From NCBI RefSeq assembly GCF_039978735.1, contig NZ_JBDWAS010000026.1, positions 1-64,000 of the forward strand: a stretch of 64,000 nt of DNA, read 5' to 3'. The position numbers and the translations under genes were made by a program. The stretch comes from Maricaulis sp039978735 (GTDB lineage: Bacteria; Pseudomonadota; Alphaproteobacteria; Caulobacterales; Maricaulaceae). Positions 60,648 through 64,000 of this stretch are shown piece by piece. The notes below the pieces were generated by a model that was given only the letters and a program-made list of their open reading frames with translations, searched no databases and had not been told where the DNA came from. Each line of letters starts with the position of its first letter. The stretch's first letter is position 1.

Positions 60648-61943
60648 TTGAAGATACTCATTGCCGGAGCGTCCGGCTTTATCGGTTCCCATATCGCGGC
60701 GCATCTACACGCTGCCGGACACGCCGTGGTGGCGGCCGCCCGTGGCGTGGAAAGCGCCCGGCGGCGGGCGCCCTGGCTGGACTGGGTCGCCTGCGACTTC
60801 CGGCACGATAGTTCCGAAGACTGGGCGGAGCGCCTGGCGGGCGTCGATGCGGTGGTGAACTGTGTCGGCGTGCTGCAGGACGGGCTCGGCGATGACAGCC
60901 GGGCGGTCCATGTCGCGGGGGCGGATGCCCTGTTCGCGGCGTGCGAGCAGGCCGGTGTCCGGCGAGTTTTGCACATTTCGGCGGTCGGGGTCGATGCGGC
61001 GGCCGGGTCCAGCTATGCGCGGGACAAGCTGGCGGGGGAGGCGGCACTGAAAGCCCGTGATCTCGACTGGCTGATCCTGCGTCCTTCGCTGGTGATCGCC
61101 CGCAATGTCTATGGCGGCACAGCCCTGCTGCGCGCGCTGTGCGGTATTCCCTGGGTCACGCCGCTGGTCGGCGGGCAGCAGGTCTTCCGGCCGATCGGCA
61201 TGGATGATCTGTGCGCGGCGGTGGCGGACCTTGCCCGGCCGGACGCGCCGTCCCGGCAAAGCTTCGATCTGGCGGGTCCGGAACGGGTCAGCCTGGCCGA
61301 TGCCGCGCGCGGCTATCGCCGCTGGCTGGGTTTCGGCGAGACCCGCATCTGGCCGGTGCCGCGCGGGCTTGCCGCCCCGGCCTTCCGGGCCGGGGATCTT
61401 CTGGGCCGGCTGGGCGTGCGCACGCCCCTGCGCAGCAATGCCCTCAAACAGCTCGACTTCGATGTCGAGGGCGATCCGGCGTCCTGGATCGCGGCCACCG
61501 GTGCCCGGCCGCGCGGTTTTCACGACTGGCTCGCGGCAAACCCCGCCGGCGTGCAGGATCGCTGGCAGGCGCGGCTGGGTTTTGCCCGGCCATTGGCGCG
61601 CTGGGTGCTGGGCCTGTTCTGGCTGGTGACGGGACTTCTGACGCTGACCGTCGCCCGGTCCGGCGCGATGGATGTGCTGGCGGGAGCGGGGCTGACAGGC
61701 TCGGCAGGCACCGCTGTTTTCTGGCTCACCTCGCTGTTCGACATCGCGGTGGGTCTTGCCATGCTCGCCAAATGGCGTGTGCGCGGTGCCGCTGCGCTGA
61801 TGATTGCGGGCACGATTGGCTATGTCGCCGGGATCAGCTGGCTGGCGCCGGACCTGTGGATCGATCCGCTGGGCCCGGTGATCAAGGTCTTCCCGGCGAT
61901 GGCACTGGCGCTGCTGGTGGCGGCGACGGAGGATGAACGCTGA
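60648..61943 (+). CDS. NAD-dependent epimerase/SDR fused to a DoxX-like membrane domain
   Basis: A 431-residue fusion. The N-terminal 300 residues form an extended-type SDR with GASGFIGSHIAAHL (cofactor) and a YARDK motif. The C-terminal 125 residues (about 305-430) hold four membrane helices of the DoxX-like type. Such fusions are common in proteobacteria next to DUF2269 genes, and their role is not established. The stop overlaps the next start by one base. Confidence 0.88.
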   Translation: MKILIAGASGFIGSHIAAHLHAAGHAVVAAARGVESARRRAPWLDWVACDFRHDSSEDWAERLAGVDAVVNCVGVLQDGLGDDSRAVHVAGADALFAACEQAGVRRVLHISAVGVDAAAGSSYARDKLAGEAALKARDLDWLILRPSLVIARNVYGGTALLRALCGIPWVTPLVGGQQVFRPIGMDDLCAAVADLARPDAPSRQSFDLAGPERVSLADAARGYRRWLGFGETRIWPVPRGLAAPAFRAGDLLGRLGVRTPLRSNALKQLDFDVEGDPASWIAATGARPRGFHDWLAANPAGVQDRWQARLGFARPLARWVLGLFWLVTGLLTLTVARSGAMDVLAGAGLTGSAGTAVFWLTSLFDIAVGLAMLAKWRVRGAAALMIAGTIGYVAGISWLAPDLWIDPLGPVIKVFPAMALALLVAATEDER

Positions 61944-62407
61944 TGGACCTCTATGTGATCGCCCGGCTCGTCCATATCCTCTCGGCCTGCGTCCTGTTCG
62001 GATCCGGCGCGGCGATTGCCTTCTTCATGCTGATGGCCTGGCGGTCCGGCGAGCGGGCCGGCTTTGCGCTCGCGGCGCGCCATGTGGTCCTGGCCGACTG
62101 GCTGTTCACGGCGAGTGCGGTCGCGGTCCAGCCCCTGTCCGGCATCGCCCTGGCACATCTGGCCGGATGGCCGCTGACCGCGCCCTGGCTGCTGGCCAGT
62201 TACAGTCTCTACGGCTTTATCGGGGCCTGCTGGCTGCCGGTGGTCTGGATCCAGTATCGCGTGCGCGACCGGCTTGCGGTGACGGACGGTGTGGCCGTTC
62301 CGCCGGAGGTTCACCGTCTGATGCGGATCTGGTTCGTGCTGGGCTGGCCGGCCTTTGCCGCGCTGATCGGGATTTTCGTCCTGATGGTCACGAAGCCCGC
62401 GCTCTGA
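61943..62407 (+). CDS. DUF2269 family membrane protein
   Basis: A 154-residue protein with four helices. The start YVIARLVHILSACVLFGSGAAIAFFML is typical of DUF2269. It overlaps the SDR-DoxX gene by one base (TGATG), so both are made together, most likely as a membrane complex. Function unknown. Confidence 0.88.
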   Translation: MDLYVIARLVHILSACVLFGSGAAIAFFMLMAWRSGERAGFALAARHVVLADWLFTASAVAVQPLSGIALAHLAGWPLTAPWLLASYSLYGFIGACWLPVVWIQYRVRDRLAVTDGVAVPPEVHRLMRIWFVLGWPAFAALIGIFVLMVTKPAL

Positions 62408-62487
62408 TTGTTTGGGTGTTTGATCGGGAGCAGGCGGTTCCGCGGTCAGGCAGAGCCGCCTGCTTGTTATCCCGAAACAGGTCTGGT

Positions 62488-62748
62488 CTAGACCGGGTGA
62501 CCGCCCGGACCGCAATTCCCGAGCAGGGAGCGGTGCCAGTACGGGGTCTGCGTTCCCACGGCCTGGCCGGGAAGGATCTGGTTGTTGACGCAGGTCTCAT
62601 CCATCCAGCCGACGACTTCGGTTTTCGAGGCGTCGCTGAAGTAGGTGTACTCGTAATAAGGGTTGTAGTCGCCGACAGTCCAGGCAATGGCTGTCCCACC
62701 GCCGGCGACAAGAATGGCTCCGGCTGCAACAAGCGTCTTGCGGATCAT
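62488..62748 (-). CDS. small secreted protein, DUF6289-like
   Basis: About 86 residues. A signal peptide (IRKTLVAAGAILVAGGGTAIA) precedes a short mature part with YTYFSDASKTEVVGWMDETC and a second Cys near the end (LLGNC). The pattern of aromatic-SDA-VVG-Cys fits the small DUF6289 family, which includes candidate secreted peptides often seen near peptide-export loci; none is present here. GGAGGGA precedes the ATG at 62748. Confidence 0.7.
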   Translation of the reverse strand: MIRKTLVAAGAILVAGGGTAIAWTVGDYNPYYEYTYFSDASKTEVVGWMDETCVNNQILPGQAVGTQTPYWHRSLLGNCGPGGHPV

Positions 62749-62883
62749 GTTTCCCTCCAAGTTTGTACAATTTTAAGTGAGGAAAACATTCTCACCATCC
62801 CGGGACGTGCATTGCAAGATGCAATCCATACGCTTCCCGATTTTGCGAAACCGGAACTCGACGGTCTGGCGTGACGGCGTGTT

Positions 62884-63447
62884 CTACTCGGCGGTGATCG
62901 CGCCGCAGGCGATGCGCGTACCGGCGCCACCGATCGGCTGGGAGTGGTGGTCGTCCGGCCCGGCATGGATGACGATGGCGGAGCCGTCGCTGTCCAGCAG
63001 GGACACCCGGCCGGGGGCATCCGTGACGGTGATGCCGGTGGCGTAGAGCTCGGCGTGGATATTGCCAGCGGCATCGGCCCAGATATTCGGCAGGTCGGCC
63101 GGGGCCGGGCCCATCGGGTTGAGCAGGCCGTGTGCCACGCCGTCGGGATTGATATGACCGCCCGAAGCGGTGAAGCCGCGACCGGAGCAGTCGGCGGTCT
63201 CGTGCAGATGGATGGCATGCCACTGGCCGCGGGCCTGAACCGGCAGATCGTTGACGCGCAGCCGGATCAGCACGCCCTGCGGTCCTTCAGTGAAGACAGC
63301 CAGCCCGGACAGGGGTTCGCCATTATGCCCGCTGATCGGCACGCGGACCGCGGCCGGTGCATCTTCAGGTGCCGCATCCGGTGTCTGGGCCATGGCGGCG
63401 GGCGCCAGGACGGTGAGGGCAAACGCAAGGACACTTCGGGTCAGCAT
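62884..63447 (-). CDS. sodC: superoxide dismutase [Cu-Zn], periplasmic
   Basis: A 187-residue exported enzyme: signal peptide ending near AMAQ (21), then a copper/zinc SOD domain. Metal-binding segments are HLHETADCS, GGHINPDG, and VIHAGPDDHHSQPIGGAGTRIACG. It complements the cytoplasmic SodB encoded at 35337. Its 3' end has 135 bases before the small secreted protein. Confidence 0.95.
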   Translation of the reverse strand: MLTRSVLAFALTVLAPAAMAQTPDAAPEDAPAAVRVPISGHNGEPLSGLAVFTEGPQGVLIRLRVNDLPVQARGQWHAIHLHETADCSGRGFTASGGHINPDGVAHGLLNPMGPAPADLPNIWADAAGNIHAELYATGITVTDAPGRVSLLDSDGSAIVIHAGPDDHHSQPIGGAGTRIACGAITAE

Positions 63448-63476
63448 GGCAGGCTCCGGCCGGTTACCGCTTCTAG

Positions 63477-64000
63477 TTAGGCGGCCGGTGCGTACACTTC
63501 CACCCCGCCGGTCGTTCCCTGCGCACTCGGGCCGGTCGCGCCGGCGATGGCGAAGATGCGATCATCGATGGCGACACCGCCCAGCCCGTGGCGCGGCGTG
63601 CGCATGGGCGGACCGGCCTGCCAGGCATCGGCGGCCGGGTCATAGATCCACATCTGCGGATAGACACCACCGCCATCATCGCCGAACCACTCGCCGCCAA
63701 AGGCGTGGATACGGCCATGGGCGACAGCCGCGGCCAGCCCGCCCTGGCCCTGCGGCAGCGGGGCGAGCGTGTGCCAGGTGTCGGTCTGCGGATCATAGGC
63801 CTCGTGATGGGTCTCATTGCCCGCACCGACACGGCGCCCGCCGATCACATGGAAGCGCCCGTCCAGGGCAACACCGGCGGCCGAGTTGCGCGGGTTCGGA
63901 TTGGGGGCGGCCCGGCGCCAGCGGTCGTCGCGGGCGTCATAGACGAAATGCGCGCCGCTGTCGGTGTGGTCCGGCCAGTTGGCATTGGCTTCGCCCGCGG
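63477..64000 (-). CDS. Kelch-repeat protein, partial (5' end outside window)
   Basis: The frame is open to the right edge, so only the C-terminal 174 residues are visible. Three Kelch-type blades can be seen (SAAGVALDGRFHVIGG, LAAAVAHGRIHAFGG, GLGGVAIDDRIFAIAG), each with GG and a downstream YDP..W. It is likely a beta-propeller of the exported kind, but the start and any signal peptide are missing. It is 29 bases upstream of sodC on the same strand and may share a transcript. Confidence 0.8.
   Translation of the reverse strand, partial: AGEANANWPDHTDSGAHFVYDARDDRWRRAAPNPNPRNSAAGVALDGRFHVIGGRRVGAGNETHHEAYDPQTDTWHTLAPLPQGQGGLAAAVAHGRIHAFGGEWFGDDGGGVYPQMWIYDPAADAWQAGPPMRTPRHGLGGVAIDDRIFAIAGATGPSAQGTTGGVEVYAPAA

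Noticed and set aside
1..64000. CRISPR array, prophage, insertion sequence or integrative element
   Set aside because: I saw no regularly spaced direct repeats, no transposase, integrase or phage structural genes, and no target-site duplications next to the tRNA-Cys gene.

Overview
The window is a gene-dense, GC-rich piece of a bacterial chromosome with almost no space between genes. The gene content points to an alphaproteobacterium of the Caulobacterales/Maricaulales/Hyphomonadaceae type. The main reasons are a PopZ (DUF2497) gene next to a TolC-type gene and valS, the run SPOR protein-nagZ-scpA-scpB-tatABC-serS-surE-pcm-LysM/LytM-yajC-secDF, and SOS operators of the alphaproteobacterial form GAAC-N7-GAAC in front of uvrA and ssb. 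Genus cannot be settled from the sequence alone.

Layout. 1-3.1 kb: repeat-rich non-coding DNA, an FeS-type photolyase, an SDR and tRNA-Cys. 3.3-10.6 kb: Pcm-like protein, TolC, PopZ, valine-tRNA ligase, DUF3137 protein. 10.7-13.4 kb: an accessory island with an AraC-type regulator split by a frameshift at an A8 run and two paralogous proteins of unknown family. 13.4-19 kb: divergent mnmH/selD (selenium tRNA modification), exonuclease III, nitroreductase, and a DUF1428/VOC pair divergent from an HxlR regulator. 19-27 kb: erpA, dgt, then the nagZ-scpAB-tatABC-serS housekeeping run. 27.3-28 kb: a Doc toxin-antitoxin module. 28-33.8 kb: surE-pcm-nlpD/dipM-like-yajC-secDF. 34-41 kb: serine hydrolase, sodB, squalene-synthase-like protein, SDR, S9 peptidase, trmFO. 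41-44.8 kb: three tandem secreted proteins with a TonB C-terminal domain, plus the stub of a fourth. 44.8-51.2 kb: M48 peptidase, DUF898 protein, three tandem paralogous membrane proteins and an ExoD protein. 51.2-52.6 kb: a membrane LuxR regulator divergent from a cytochrome b561. 52.6-56.6 kb: uvrA and ssb, divergent, each with a LexA box, and a candidate small RNA between them. 56.9-60.6 kb: BlaI repressor, M56 (BlaR1-like) peptidase carrying ankyrin repeats instead of a penicillin sensor, and a beta-lactamase-fold hydrolase. 60.6-64 kb: SDR-DoxX fusion with DUF2269, a small secreted DUF6289-like protein, Cu/Zn SOD and a truncated Kelch protein.

How it fits together. Much of the window is envelope biology: export (Tat, SecDF-YajC, TolC), peptidoglycan turnover (NagZ, SPOR, LysM/LytM), polarity and chromosome organisation (PopZ, ScpAB), and stress repair (SOS genes, photolyase, two SODs, Pcm/SurE). 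The least explained parts, and the best candidates for something new, are the BlaI/M56-ankyrin/hydrolase cassette, the TonB-domain tandem array, the frameshifted regulator with its two unknown neighbours, and the uvrA-ssb intergenic RNA. No insertion sequence, prophage or CRISPR array is visible.
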